In this document: in pieces, positions 35,516 to 45,579 of the stretch | Layout of the letters: every line of letters starts with the position of its first letter | How positions within the stretch are numbered: the first letter of the stretch is position 1 | Assembly (NCBI RefSeq): GCF_023667495.1 | Contig: NZ_JAMOZL010000001.1 | Coordinates: 682,001-746,000, forward strand | Source: Dyadobacter sp. MSC1_007 | GTDB lineage: Bacteria > Bacteroidota > Bacteroidia > Cytophagales > Spirosomataceae | Length of the DNA: 64,000 nucleotides | Direction: 5' to 3' | The notes under the pieces: generated by a model | Seen by the model: only the letters and a program-made list of their open reading frames with translations | Databases searched by the model: none | Told to the model about the DNA's origin: nothing | Translations under genes and position numbers: made by a program

Positions 35516-35628
35516 AAAAAGGGCAGCAACTTCCCTTGCCATTGGGGAAACGGCTCCTAATAACCGCCTTGGGCCGGATGTTTGCTGGTAGCTCCGGCTT
35601 ATCTGTTGTTTGACAAGATGGTTGCATA

Positions 35629-35663
35629 AAAAAGGCTGTTTCCGTTAGGAAAACAGCCTTTTT
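35629..35663. terminator. Bidirectional terminator between PRTase and cytochrome oxidase genes
   Basis: Arms aaaaaggctgttt (35629-35641) and aaacagccttttt (35651-35663) are perfect over 13 bp with a 9-nt loop; A- and T-runs flank the stem, so it can act on both strands. It lies in the roughly 310-bp gap between these convergent genes. The rest of that gap holds only the doubtful small reading frame listed next. Confidence 0.85.
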
Positions 35664-35866
35664 GTTAATCTTTTCCTTTCGCTGGGATTGTCCAGATCAA
35701 GTTCTAAGGATCTATTCTCAGATCCGATAGTAAGCTGTTTTACGAGCCAGCTATCGAGCCACTCCTTAAAGACTAACAATTTAAAATGTAAAAGAACTGT
35801 GCCAAAAGTGAATGTCGAAAAATAGCTATCAGGGTTGATTGAACGGGTCGTTAAAATACTGGCCAT
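35645..35866 (-). CDS. Doubtful small reading frame after the oxidase gene
   Basis: Seventy-three codons from an ATG inside the 3' end of the oxidase gene (38-nt overlap) to a stop inside the terminator. The C-terminal half looks protein-like (ENRSLELDLDNPSERKRL), but I recognise no family and the stop overlaps the terminator stem, which is unusual for a real gene. It could be a relic. Confidence 0.25.
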   Translation of the reverse strand: MASILTTRSINPDSYFSTFTFGTVLLHFKLLVFKEWLDSWLVKQLTIGSENRSLELDLDNPSERKRLTKRLFS

Positions 35867-37694
35867 GGATTACAGGCTCCTTATACACCTCCTCATTTTC
35901 GTGCGCAAGATTAGATTCCGGGGTTTCTGAGTAAGGGACATGCTGTGGAATAAAATCCTGTTTTGCACCCGGTTTGCTGTAATCATAAGGCCAGCGAAAA
36001 ACCGGCGGCAGCTTGCCCGGCCAGTTGCCGTGTGGCGGATTGATCGGCGCAGTCCATTCGAGCGTATTGGAATGCCACGGGTTCTGCGTGGCAGGTTTTC
36101 CTATGAAAATGCTCTTGAAAAAATTGTAAAGGAAAATCAGCTGTGCCAGAAATGTGAAGATTGCAGCGTAGGTAATGAAAGTGCTCATATCCCCAAAACG
36201 ATGCGTGAAATCATAACTTGTAAACGCATAATATCGTCTCGGAAACCCGGCTATACCGATGTAATGCAGCGGTACGAAAACCATATAGACGCCGATGAAC
36301 GTCAGCCAGAAGTGCAGTTGTCCCAACGAATATGACATCGTCCTGCCAAACATCTTTGGAAACCAGTGATACACGCCGGCCAGCAGCCCGAACGCAGACG
36401 CTGCACCCATTACCAGGTGGAAATGCGCAACTACGAAATAAGTGTCATGCAACTGAATGTCGAGTGCGCTATTGCCCAGGATAATGCCGGTAAGCCCGCC
36501 GGATACGAAAAAGGACACCAGACCGATTGCAAAAAGCATGGCCGGCGTAAAAATGATATTGCCCCGCCAGAGCGTGGTAATGTAATTAAAAGCCTTCACG
36601 GCCGACGGCACGGCGATGATCAGTGTGAGGAACATAAAAATAGAGCCCAGAAACGGGTTCATTCCCGAAACGAACATATGGTGCGCCCATACGATGAATG
36701 ACAGAAATGCGATACCGAGCATTGATGCGATCATGGCCCGATAGCCGAAAATGGGTTTGCGTGCATTGGTGGCTATGATCTCCGAGGTGATCCCGAGTGC
36801 AGGCAGGATCACTATGTAAACCTCAGGGTGCCCCAGAAACCAGAACAGGTGTTGAAAAAGAATAGGGCTTCCCCCCAAATTAGGCAACGCTTCACCATTG
36901 ATATAGATGTCTGACAGATAAAAACTGGTACCGAAGTGCCGGTCGAAGATCAGCAGTAGCACAGCGGAAAACAATACCGGAAAAGATATCAGTCCGAGAA
37001 TAGCCGTGATCAGAAACGACCAGATCGTCAGTGGCAGCCTGCCGAAGGTCATGCCCCGGGTGCGGAGATTGATGATCGTCGTAATGTAATTGATTCCTCC
37101 CAGGAGTTGGGAAACGATAAACAGCGCCATGCTGGCCAACCAGAGCGTCATGCCGACGCCCGATCCGGGATGCGCCTGCGGCAATGCGCTCAACGGCGGG
37201 TATACCACCCATCCCCCGGCCGCCGGTCCGGTAGAGACAAACAGCGAGGAGAGCATTACGACACTGGCTGTGAAAAAGAACCAATAGGAAAGCATGTTCA
37301 GAAAACCCGAAGCCATGTCACGCGCGCCGATCTGTAGAGGGATCAAAAAATTGCTGAATGTCCCGCTCAACCCGGCTGTGAGCACGAAGAAGACCATGAT
37401 CGTGCCATGCATAGTAACCATAGCAAGGTAGAAATTCGGGTCGAGCTTTCCCGTGTCGCTGATCCAGTTGCCCAGCACGGGTTTGAGCCAGCTAAGATTG
37501 ACGTCGGGCATACCGAGCTGGATACGGAATAATACCGACATCAAAAGGCCCGCAATGGCCCAGAAAATGCCCGTGATCAGGTACTGCTTGGCGATCATTT
37601 TATGGTCCTGGGAAAAAACGTATCTGGACCAGAACGACTGGGGCTGGTGGTCGGCGGTTGCAACCTCGGTAGAAAATTCGTTAAGATCGGACAT
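35829..37694 (-). CDS. ctaD: Cytochrome c oxidase subunit I
   Basis: A 621-residue integral membrane protein of the haem-copper oxidase family with twelve or more predicted helices. Haem a and a3 ligands are in MHGTIMVFF and VVAHFHLVMG. The CuB centre is in WFLGHPEVYIVILP with the cross-linked His-Tyr pair, and HHMFVSG. The C-terminal tail of about 90 residues is hydrophilic. It should reduce O2 and pump protons. Subunits II, III and assembly factors are absent on both sides, so it is an orphan that would need partners encoded elsewhere. Confidence 0.95.
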   Translation of the reverse strand: MSDLNEFSTEVATADHQPQSFWSRYVFSQDHKMIAKQYLITGIFWAIAGLLMSVLFRIQLGMPDVNLSWLKPVLGNWISDTGKLDPNFYLAMVTMHGTIMVFFVLTAGLSGTFSNFLIPLQIGARDMASGFLNMLSYWFFFTASVVMLSSLFVSTGPAAGGWVVYPPLSALPQAHPGSGVGMTLWLASMALFIVSQLLGGINYITTIINLRTRGMTFGRLPLTIWSFLITAILGLISFPVLFSAVLLLIFDRHFGTSFYLSDIYINGEALPNLGGSPILFQHLFWFLGHPEVYIVILPALGITSEIIATNARKPIFGYRAMIASMLGIAFLSFIVWAHHMFVSGMNPFLGSIFMFLTLIIAVPSAVKAFNYITTLWRGNIIFTPAMLFAIGLVSFFVSGGLTGIILGNSALDIQLHDTYFVVAHFHLVMGAASAFGLLAGVYHWFPKMFGRTMSYSLGQLHFWLTFIGVYMVFVPLHYIGIAGFPRRYYAFTSYDFTHRFGDMSTFITYAAIFTFLAQLIFLYNFFKSIFIGKPATQNPWHSNTLEWTAPINPPHGNWPGKLPPVFRWPYDYSKPGAKQDFIPQHVPYSETPESNLAHENEEVYKEPVIHGQYFNDPFNQP

Positions 37695-37902
37695 AGGCGT
37701 ATCAAAAAATTAGGCGTCTATTTTAAATCCGGTGGTTCTGAGCGGGGCCTGTGAACCAGGACGGGCAAAGCCCATAAATTCTGTTCCAGGGAGGGGAAAC
37801 TTGAAGAGCGCTGGTGCCCGTATGTTTCACACGCTGCTCATCACGGTACGAGTGCAGCTTTTAAGTTAACAAATCCTTAACTTATCAATTGATCTTTAAC
37901 CA

Positions 37903-37910
37903 TAGATTTG
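37903..37910 (+). promoter_or_regulatory. Promoter -7 box of the YncE/phosphoesterase gene
   Basis: TAGATTTG is a perfect TAnnTTTG match 37 nt upstream of the ATG at 37948. A clear TTG at the -33 distance is missing. The surrounding 250-bp gap between divergent genes is AT-rich in its right third; nothing else is evident there. Confidence 0.5.
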
Positions 37911-37947
37911 ACGTGTTGCAGCCTTTGATTCAATAAAATAACTCACC

Positions 37948-40443
37948 ATGATAAGAAGTCTAAAATTCTGTCTGTACCTGATGCTGGCAGGTGTCGTTGC
38001 CGGCGGTTGTAAGAAGAATATCGGTTCTGCCGGTCGGCAGGAGGAGCAGGCGATCTATAAGGAGCTGTCGTCTAAGCGCATTAATTTGCCCAATGGCTGG
38101 TCACTTACACCGGTTGGAAGGAGCCTCGATCTGGATGATCTGCCTCTGAACCTTGTGGTATCCCCGTCGAAAAAGTACCTGGCAGTAACCAATAACGGCC
38201 AAAGCACGCAAAGCATTACCTTAATTGACGCTGCATCGGAAAAAGTGCTCGATTCTGCGCGGGTTGCCAAGTCTTACCTCGGGCTGGCTTTCAGTCAGGA
38301 TGAGAAAACGCTTTACGCGTCGGGTGGAAATGATAATAACATTTTAGTATTCACAATTGAAAACCAGCAACTTGTTCCGACGCAGCCGATTGTGTTGGGT
38401 AAACCATGGCCGGTCAAAATTTCCCCGACTGGAATAGCTGTCGATGATGCGCAGAACAGGATTTATGTAGTGACGAAGGAAGATAGCTCGCTTTACATTT
38501 GTGATACGCAAACGAAAAAGACAATCGGTAAAATAAATCTGGGTGCAGCGGCTTACACTTGCGTGCTTTCCAATGATAAAAAAGAGCTCTACGTTTCACT
38601 TTGGGGCGGCTCACGGGTGGTGATTGTGAATACGGAAACGCAGCAAATTGCCGCCGAAATCGCGACCAATAAAAACCCGAACGACCTGCTTTTGACCAAA
38701 GACGGTAAATTTTTATACGTAGCCAATGGCAATGATAACACCGTCGGACTTATTGACCTTGCCAGGCGCCAGATATCAGAAACGCTAACTACCTCTCTTT
38801 TTCCGGATGCGCCCGTCGGCACTACTCCCAATGGCTTGGCGCTGAGCGAAGATGAGAAAACCCTGTACATTGCCAATGCGGATAACAACTGTCTTGCAGT
38901 TTTTGATGTGGAAACCAAAGGGCGCAGCCATTCCATCGGCTTCATTCCGACAGGCTGGTACCCGACGGCCGTTAAAACCATTGGTTCAAAGATATTTGTC
39001 ACCAATGGAAAAGGGTTTTCCTCCAAAGCAAATCCGAAAGGCCCTAATCCGAATTTGTCGAAGGTGCCGCAGCAGGTAGGGCCTAACCCGCAGGCTTACA
39101 TTGGCCGGGAACAGTACATTGGCGGCTTGTTTAAAGGGACTTTGTCGATCATTGATGCGCCGTCATCGCCGGTGCTGGCTGCTTACTCGCGGGTGGTTTA
39201 TGCCAATACACCTTATACTAAAAACAAAGAATTGAATGCGGAAGGAGAGGCTGGAAACCCGATTCCAATGAAGGTAGGGGACAAATCGCCTATTAAATAT
39301 GTCTTTTATATCATTAAGGAAAACCGGACCTACGACCAGATCCTGGGCGATATGAAGGAGGGGAACGGTGATGCGTCGCTTTGCTTGTTCCCGGAAAAAG
39401 TAACACCAAACCAGCACGCGCTCGCCCGCGAATTTGTATTGCTGGATAACTTCTATGTGGATGCCGAGGTTAGCGCCGACGGGCACAACTGGTCTTCCGC
39501 CGCTTACGCCAATGATTATGTGGAAAAAAACTGGGTTACCAGCTACGGCGGGCGCGGAGGTACCTATGATTATGAAGGCCAAAAGGAAATCGCGCACCCC
39601 CGCGACGGCTTCATCTGGGACCACGCGTTACGTGCGGGCGTGACATTCCGCAGTTACGGCTGGTTCGCTGACGATGGAAAAGCCAATATCAAAACACTGG
39701 AAGGAAAGTATTGTCCGACTTTCAAAGGATACAATCTGGGCTATATGGATATTGATCGCGAGGCGGCCTGGGAGAAGGATTTTGATGCACTGCTGGCAGC
39801 CGACAAACTTCCGAGGCTGAACACGTTAAGGTTTGGCAATGACCATACTTCGGGCGCCAGTGTAGGGAAGCCAACGCCATTTGCGGCTGTGGGCGACAAC
39901 GACCTGGCCGTCGGACGTTTTGTTGAACACCTTTCCAAAAGCAAGGTTTGGAACGAATCAGTGGTCTTTATTTTAGAAGATGATGCTCAAAATGGTCCCG
40001 ACCACGTGGATGCGCACCGTTCCATTGCATTTGTTGCGGGAGGCTTTGTGAAAAGAGGTTTTGTGGATCACACCATGTATTCGACTTCCGGAATGCTCCG
40101 TACGATGGAACTGATCCTGGGTATAAAGCCGATGAGCCAGTACGACGCGGCTGCTACCCCAATGTGGAGATGTTTCAATAATAAGCCTAACCCGGCCCCT
40201 TTTACGTCAAGAGAAGCGGGTGTTGATCTGACTCAGAAAAATGTGGCTGTAAATACCAATTCACGGCGTTCAGATCAGTTTGATCTCTCAGTACCCGACG
40301 CAATTGATGACCTGATTTTCAGTGAGATCGTATGGCAAACAGTGCGTGGTGAAAAGAGCATTATGCCTGCTCCCCGCCGCGGCGCTTTCGTAAGACTTGA
40401 AAAAGGAGATGAAGACGAGGAAGAAGGATTTGACGAAGATTAA
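37948..40443 (+). CDS. YncE-like beta-propeller fused to phosphoesterase (acid phosphatase/phospholipase C-like)
   Basis: An 831-residue lipoprotein (lipobox GGC, Cys21). The N-terminal seven-bladed propeller (about 45-375) has repeated VSPSKKYLAVTNN, DEKTLYASGGND, VSLWGGSRVVIVNTET and DGKFLYVANGNDNTVGLID blocks. The C-terminal domain (about 430-730) belongs to the phosphoesterase/AcpA-like part of the alkaline phosphatase superfamily: YIIKENRTYDQILGD, DAEVSADGHNWSS and EDDAQNGPDHVDAHRS carry the metal ligands. An acidic tail ends the protein. It likely hydrolyses phosphate esters at the surface. It is convergent with the SusC/SusD pair. Confidence 0.88.
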   Translation: MIRSLKFCLYLMLAGVVAGGCKKNIGSAGRQEEQAIYKELSSKRINLPNGWSLTPVGRSLDLDDLPLNLVVSPSKKYLAVTNNGQSTQSITLIDAASEKVLDSARVAKSYLGLAFSQDEKTLYASGGNDNNILVFTIENQQLVPTQPIVLGKPWPVKISPTGIAVDDAQNRIYVVTKEDSSLYICDTQTKKTIGKINLGAAAYTCVLSNDKKELYVSLWGGSRVVIVNTETQQIAAEIATNKNPNDLLLTKDGKFLYVANGNDNTVGLIDLARRQISETLTTSLFPDAPVGTTPNGLALSEDEKTLYIANADNNCLAVFDVETKGRSHSIGFIPTGWYPTAVKTIGSKIFVTNGKGFSSKANPKGPNPNLSKVPQQVGPNPQAYIGREQYIGGLFKGTLSIIDAPSSPVLAAYSRVVYANTPYTKNKELNAEGEAGNPIPMKVGDKSPIKYVFYIIKENRTYDQILGDMKEGNGDASLCLFPEKVTPNQHALAREFVLLDNFYVDAEVSADGHNWSSAAYANDYVEKNWVTSYGGRGGTYDYEGQKEIAHPRDGFIWDHALRAGVTFRSYGWFADDGKANIKTLEGKYCPTFKGYNLGYMDIDREAAWEKDFDALLAADKLPRLNTLRFGNDHTSGASVGKPTPFAAVGDNDLAVGRFVEHLSKSKVWNESVVFILEDDAQNGPDHVDAHRSIAFVAGGFVKRGFVDHTMYSTSGMLRTMELILGIKPMSQYDAAATPMWRCFNNKPNPAPFTSREAGVDLTQKNVAVNTNSRRSDQFDLSVPDAIDDLIFSEIVWQTVRGEKSIMPAPRRGAFVRLEKGDEDEEEGFDED

Positions 40444-40447
40444 ACAA

Positions 40448-40486
40448 AAAAACGCTGCACGGAAAACAGGTCCGTGCAGCGTTTTT
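40448..40486. terminator. Bidirectional terminator between convergent genes
   Basis: Arms aaaaacgctgcacgga (40448-40463) and tccgtgcagcgttttt (40471-40486) are perfect over 16 bp with a 7-nt loop; A- and T-runs serve both strands. It separates the phosphoesterase gene from susD. Confidence 0.92.
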
Positions 40487-40499
40487 GCCTTATAATGGT

Positions 40500-42044
40500 T
40501 TAATAGCCCTCGTTCTGATACATTTTCGCAGGATCCAGCTTGTGTTCGTCAAACGGGATCGGATAGTACCGGTCTTTTGTTCCAAAATTGGAAAGCTTGG
40601 CCAGGCCGAAACTCGCCTGGTCTTTACTTTTGAAGTAAGCTACTAATTCTTCTGTTGTGAAAAAGCGCAGCAAATCGAACCAGCGCTGATTTTCGAATGC
40701 GAGCTCCACCCTGCGCTCGTGCAGGATCGCCAGTTTCAAAGTAGGATATTTGGCTCGATAAGTGGCATTCTGCATGGACGCAGCGTAAAGTGGCAGCCCG
40801 GCACGTTCGCGTACCTGATCCAGAAAGCCGATCGCCGCAGTCTCTTCGCCCAATTGCATATTGACTTCGGCCAGCATCAGGATCACATCGGCGTAACGCA
40901 TCAGGATCCAGTCATTGCCCCCGTATCCGTTGGTAGTGGCTGCCGGGCTTGCGTCACGGAATTTGGTGATAAAATAATCGCGGACAATCGGGTCATTGGC
41001 GAATTTGACTGAGAAATCCTTGCGAACATCTTTATCCTCATAATCCAGTACCAGGTCCGCTGTAACGTTGCCGCCTGCTCCGGTTGAAGTAACGAGTGAA
41101 TTGATCGTCTCGCCTTTCGCCTGGTTGTTACGGGCAATCGCCGACGAAAAGTTAATGTCGCCCTGGCGGTTCACAATCTGAAAAATAACCTCGGGCATAG
41201 TCGATTTCTTGGCAACATCAAACACGTCTGCATATGGAATGTCTTTCAACAATCCGAATGAACGGAGATTGTAGCAGGCCATTAAATAGGTTTTGGCCTC
41301 ATTCAGATTGGCGGTACGGTTCGCAGGGTCCAGCGTGCCGGCCATGGTCAGGTACACTTTTCCGAGCAATGCATTCGCCGCAGCCTTGGTTACTTTGCCT
41401 TTGGTTGCCGCTGTCTGCACATTGGGCAAGGGGCTGTTGAGCGCGTCTTTCAGGTCGGTGACGATCTGCTGGTAAACCACCGCCTGTTTTTCACGAAATG
41501 TACTGGCCTGAACTTGTTCCAGGGAGTTCAATGGCTTGGTAATCAGCGGGACATCGCCCCACTTCCTGACCAGTTCAAAATAGATCATCGCCCGCAGGTA
41601 TTTGGCTTCCGCCTGATATTGTGCTTTCAGGTCTGCATTGGAAAAAGTAACTTTCTCAATACCATCCAAAACCTGGTTGGCGCGGGAAATGACCTGGTAT
41701 AATGCCAGCCAATGCGCTTTGAGATAGGTATTGCTGGGCAACAGCGAAAAATCATTGAACTGGAACGGCTCGCCCGCATTGGATTGGTTATCATTCCTGC
41801 CTGTATTGTCCGAGCGCTCCTCATTGAAAAGCCCACTGCTTTCACCGACGCCGTTACCGTTCCGCAAAGCGTTGTAAATACCATTTACAGCCGCAAGCAC
41901 ATCGCCTTCCGACTGGTAATATGATTCGGCCGAAACTGCATTTGGATCTTCCAGGTCGATAAAATCAGAAGAGCAGGCGCTGAACAGCGAAAGTCCTGCC
42001 GCAGCGAGAAGATTGGTAATTTTATATTTTTTGAAAAACATCAT
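40500..42044 (-). CDS. SusD/RagB-family lipoprotein
   Basis: A 514-residue lipoprotein with lipobox FSAC (Cys24). SusD landmarks are YYQSEGDVLAAVNGIYNALRNG near the N-terminus (partly quoted as DVLAAVNGIYNAL), AEAKYLRAMIYFELVRKWGDVPLI (AKYLRAMIYFELV) and the C-terminal RRVELAFENQRWFDLLRF block. It lies 8 nt downstream of its susC. No glycoside hydrolase is adjacent; the flanking genes are phosphoesterase and phytase-like, so its ligand may not be a simple glycan. Confidence 0.93.
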   Translation of the reverse strand: MMFFKKYKITNLLAAAGLSLFSACSSDFIDLEDPNAVSAESYYQSEGDVLAAVNGIYNALRNGNGVGESSGLFNEERSDNTGRNDNQSNAGEPFQFNDFSLLPSNTYLKAHWLALYQVISRANQVLDGIEKVTFSNADLKAQYQAEAKYLRAMIYFELVRKWGDVPLITKPLNSLEQVQASTFREKQAVVYQQIVTDLKDALNSPLPNVQTAATKGKVTKAAANALLGKVYLTMAGTLDPANRTANLNEAKTYLMACYNLRSFGLLKDIPYADVFDVAKKSTMPEVIFQIVNRQGDINFSSAIARNNQAKGETINSLVTSTGAGGNVTADLVLDYEDKDVRKDFSVKFANDPIVRDYFITKFRDASPAATTNGYGGNDWILMRYADVILMLAEVNMQLGEETAAIGFLDQVRERAGLPLYAASMQNATYRAKYPTLKLAILHERRVELAFENQRWFDLLRFFTTEELVAYFKSKDQASFGLAKLSNFGTKDRYYPIPFDEHKLDPAKMYQNEGY

Positions 42045-42052
42045 GATTCGGA

Positions 42053-45000
42053 TTAAAAAGTGATACGTGCTCCAATGTTGTATGCACGGGCAAGCGGGTA
42101 CTTACCGTAATCCACGCCCGGTGTCAGGTTAGCGCCATTGTTGTAATCCACCTCCGGGTTGTATCCAAGGTATTTCGTCAATGTAAATGCGTTGTCGACT
42201 CCTACATAAACCCTCAAGTGGCTGACCGCATTATTACTCAATTGCGCGATTTTCGGAAAGTTGTAAGCCAGCGTCAGGTTAGTGCATCTCAGGAACGAAC
42301 CGTCCTGCAAATAGAAGCTGGACAACCGCGTGCTATTGCTTTGCGTGCCACCGCGTGATGCCCGGTAAATTTTTCCGTCGCCTGGCTCGGCTTCTGAGCG
42401 GTAGCGGTTAAGCACTTTTGAATACTGGTTCCCGGAACCTTCCATATTGAAAATATAGTAATCCTGTCCATCCAGCACCTGATTTCCATAAACCCCATTG
42501 AACGAAGAACTGAAATCCAGGTTTTTGTAGCTGGCCGAAATCGCAAAGCCATAAGTGAATTTGGGCATCGGACTGCCAATGACGGCTTTATCTGCATCAT
42601 TAACGACTCCATCACCATTGCGGTCTTCAAAATACAAGTCGCCTGGACGGAGCGGGTTTGTAGACGCTGTCGAGCGTGCAGGCCCTTTGATCACATAACC
42701 CTGCGGGAACTTCTGAGTAGAAGCATTGTAAACGGCATTGTCGGCTGCCAGGTTTTCCATATCTGACTCACGCACCATTCCTTTTACCCTAAAACCATAA
42801 AACATTCCGATCGGCTGTCCTTCCTGCGTGATATGCGTAACATATGAACGCTCCGCGCCAGTAGCCAAAATGGTGTTGGCACCACCCATATCGAGTACTT
42901 TGTTACGGTTTAGCGAGAAATTACCAGCGATGTTCAGGCTGAAATCGCGGTTTGAAATGACCCGGGCGTCTGCCTGGATATCAAAACCGGTGTTCTGTAC
43001 TTTCGAATTGCTCAGGTTTGTCAAAATCGTGGAAGAACCCGAGATGGCCGACAAAGGTTGGTTGAAAAGCAGGTTGAACGAACGGCTCAGGTAATAGTTG
43101 GCGATGATCGAAAGGCGGTCGTTGAGTAAGCCCAGGTCAAGTCCGACATTGTACTGCGAAGTAGATTCCCAGCCCAGGTTACGGTCCTTGATGCTCTCTG
43201 CCCATAATGCAGTATTGACGTTTCCGTTGCCAAAAACTGCTCCGCCCGGTGCGGCCATCGTTTGCAGGAAGCTGTAATTCCCGATGTTGTTGTTCCCGCT
43301 CAATCCCCAGCTTGCCCGCAGCTTCATAGTAGACGATTTACCCAAAAAATCGCCGTAGAACGATTCATTGGAAATATTCCAGCCTGCCGACACGGATGGG
43401 AAATTCCCCCAGCGGTTGTTGGGGCCGAAGCGTGAGGAACCGTCTGTACGGAAGGACGCCGTCAGGTAATACTTATTATCAAAGTTGTAAACGGCACGCG
43501 CCAGGTAGGAGAGTAGCGTCCAGTTGGTTTTGCCCGTTCCATCACTTTCGGGGTTGCCTCCATTCAGTGAGAAGTAGATCGCGTCGGCCCCTTTTCCGGT
43601 GATTTCTTCGATCCGGTCGTTCTGAAAGCCGCGGGCGGTAACCGAGATCACGTCACGGTTGTTTTCCTGTGCCGTGTAACCGATCAATCCGTCGAAATGG
43701 TGACGGCCGAAATCCTTTTTATAATTAAGAGTGAATTCTGCCAGCTTGTCCATGTAATTGACCGTCCTGGCCAGCGCGTTGGCGGCTGCGATCGCCTGGG
43801 GTGACCCTGGTGGGTTGGCTCCATTGCTCAGGCTCGTCGGCAGGTAGTACTCATACTTTTCATTGTAGGTTTGCAAGCCCAGGTTCACTTTGAAATTCAG
43901 GTCTTTTACTATTTCAAAAATGGCAAACCCATTGTATGTCCCGCGCTGCCCTTTGCGGTTAATATGCGTTTCCGTTGCCAGCGCGACCGGGTTTTCGATG
44001 GATTGAAGCCCATAACCCGAGCTCAGCGCGGCAGCTTCGTTTTTAGCCAGGCTGCCATCTTCATTGTATGCTTTGAAAATAGGCATATAAACCAACGCCC
44101 CGAGGATCGGTCCCTGGTTGAAACGCCCTTCCTGGACTTCACGGTTAGTGTTATACGTAAATGCCAGGTTCGCCCCGACCTTTACCTTTTTGTTGACGTC
44201 TGCATCGATGTTCGCCCGGAAATTGGTTCGCTCTTGCTTGGTGCTGAGGATAATGCCCTGCTGGGAAAGGTACCCGCCGCTGATCGAGTAGCGCAGGCCC
44301 TTTTGTCCGCCGGAAAAGTTGACATTATGCCTGTGCACCGGTGCATTCCGGTAGAGTTCATCCTGCCAGTCGGTATTGTATTTAGGTGTGATTAGCTTCT
44401 GTGAACTAAAATCGTAAAGATCGGTGGGAATACTGACCGAACCGGCACTGCCACCCAGGTTTTTGATCCGTGTAGCGTTGTTGTCGGAAAACATCGCATC
44501 CGTCCAGGTTTTGCCTGCATTCACCATCAGGTCGCGGTACGCGTTATTGCGGCCGTCGATCAGAAGCTGCGCAAATTCGGATGAATTGAGCATGTCAATC
44601 TTTTTGCTCAGCTGGTGTACGCCAAACTGGTAATCATATTCAAGCTTCCCCTTTCCCTCTTTTCCACGTTTCGTAGTAATTAGTACCACACCACCTGCTG
44701 CACGCGAGCCGTAAATGGCAGCAGAAGCGGCATCTTTCAGGATATCAATGGATTCAATATCGTTTGGATTGATGAAAACATCGTTTCCAGCTGGATAGCC
44801 GTCAATGACATAAAGCGGGTCTGAACTGGCATTAATAGACCCCACACCACGCACCCTGATTTTGGTACCAACATAAGGAGCGCCGCTCACCTGGGAGATC
44901 TGCACGCCAGCTACTTTACCGACCAATGCCTGGCCGACGGTTGGCGTGGTGAGGTTCAGTTCTTTTGCCTTCACACTCGAAACAGCGCCTGTCAGATCAC

Positions 45001-45415
45001 TTTTGCGTAACGTCTGATAGCCCACTGCCACCACCTCATTAAGCATCAAAGCGTCTTGTTTAAGCTCAACATTCAGTGGCTTTTCATCCGAAACAACCAC
45101 TTCCTGTGCGACGAAACCGACGAATGAAAACACGAGCGTCTTGCCGGTGCTGGTTTCAATGGAAAATTCACCCGCTTCGTTGGTGACCGCTCCCTTGGTA
45201 TTGTCGCCTTTTTCAAGAATGGTAACTCCCAGAAGCGGCTCGCCGGATTCGTCTATGACCTTTCCGGTTACCGTGATCTTCGGTGCTTGCCGGCTTCCCG
45301 CACGATGGGCCGGATGATGGTTCCCCGCCGTCGCAGCACGTAACGCAATGCAGGGATTGAAAACCATCGAACCGGCGATCATCACAGGAAGGATTGGTAA
45401 AAACAATTTTTTCAT
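42053..45415 (-). CDS. SusC/RagA-family TonB-dependent receptor
   Basis: A 1120-residue receptor without an STN domain. After the signal peptide and a His-rich linker comes the carboxypeptidase-regulatory-like domain (about 48-130, GEPLLGVTILEKGD), the plug with VGYQTLRKSDLTGAV and LKDAASAAIYGSRAAGGVVLI (quoted as KDAASAAIYGSRAAGG), and the barrel ending GARITF. With the downstream SusD it forms an uptake pair. The absence of STN and of a neighbouring sigma/anti-sigma pair shows regulation differs from the first pair; a perfect -7 box and an inverted repeat lie upstream. Confidence 0.94.
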   Translation of the reverse strand: MKKLFLPILPVMIAGSMVFNPCIALRAATAGNHHPAHRAGSRQAPKITVTGKVIDESGEPLLGVTILEKGDNTKGAVTNEAGEFSIETSTGKTLVFSFVGFVAQEVVVSDEKPLNVELKQDALMLNEVVAVGYQTLRKSDLTGAVSSVKAKELNLTTPTVGQALVGKVAGVQISQVSGAPYVGTKIRVRGVGSINASSDPLYVIDGYPAGNDVFINPNDIESIDILKDAASAAIYGSRAAGGVVLITTKRGKEGKGKLEYDYQFGVHQLSKKIDMLNSSEFAQLLIDGRNNAYRDLMVNAGKTWTDAMFSDNNATRIKNLGGSAGSVSIPTDLYDFSSQKLITPKYNTDWQDELYRNAPVHRHNVNFSGGQKGLRYSISGGYLSQQGIILSTKQERTNFRANIDADVNKKVKVGANLAFTYNTNREVQEGRFNQGPILGALVYMPIFKAYNEDGSLAKNEAAALSSGYGLQSIENPVALATETHINRKGQRGTYNGFAIFEIVKDLNFKVNLGLQTYNEKYEYYLPTSLSNGANPPGSPQAIAAANALARTVNYMDKLAEFTLNYKKDFGRHHFDGLIGYTAQENNRDVISVTARGFQNDRIEEITGKGADAIYFSLNGGNPESDGTGKTNWTLLSYLARAVYNFDNKYYLTASFRTDGSSRFGPNNRWGNFPSVSAGWNISNESFYGDFLGKSSTMKLRASWGLSGNNNIGNYSFLQTMAAPGGAVFGNGNVNTALWAESIKDRNLGWESTSQYNVGLDLGLLNDRLSIIANYYLSRSFNLLFNQPLSAISGSSTILTNLSNSKVQNTGFDIQADARVISNRDFSLNIAGNFSLNRNKVLDMGGANTILATGAERSYVTHITQEGQPIGMFYGFRVKGMVRESDMENLAADNAVYNASTQKFPQGYVIKGPARSTASTNPLRPGDLYFEDRNGDGVVNDADKAVIGSPMPKFTYGFAISASYKNLDFSSSFNGVYGNQVLDGQDYYIFNMEGSGNQYSKVLNRYRSEAEPGDGKIYRASRGGTQSNSTRLSSFYLQDGSFLRCTNLTLAYNFPKIAQLSNNAVSHLRVYVGVDNAFTLTKYLGYNPEVDYNNGANLTPGVDYGKYPLARAYNIGARITF

Positions 45416-45496
45416 AAATGAGCATTATTTAATTTTTACAATGTGGTCTCTTTCCCGTTGGTCAATATCACAATTCAAAAAGAGCCAATAAAGGCG

Positions 45497-45536
45497 CAAA
45501 AGTACCTTCCCACTGTTATGTAAGCGGGAAGGGTAC
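45497..45536 (-). promoter_or_regulatory. Promoter of the second susC with overlapping inverted repeat
   Basis: On the minus strand TACTTTTG (45504-45497) is a perfect -7 box, 82 nt upstream of the ATG. The stretch 45502-45536 forms an imperfect inverted repeat: gtac-cttccc on one side and gggaag-ggtac on the other with one bulged base. It sits exactly where RNA polymerase or an activator would bind. A good TTG -33 box is absent. Confidence 0.45.
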
Positions 45537-45579
45537 GTTACCAAAATGTAAATTTTAAAAGAATGCGGTCAGGCCATTT

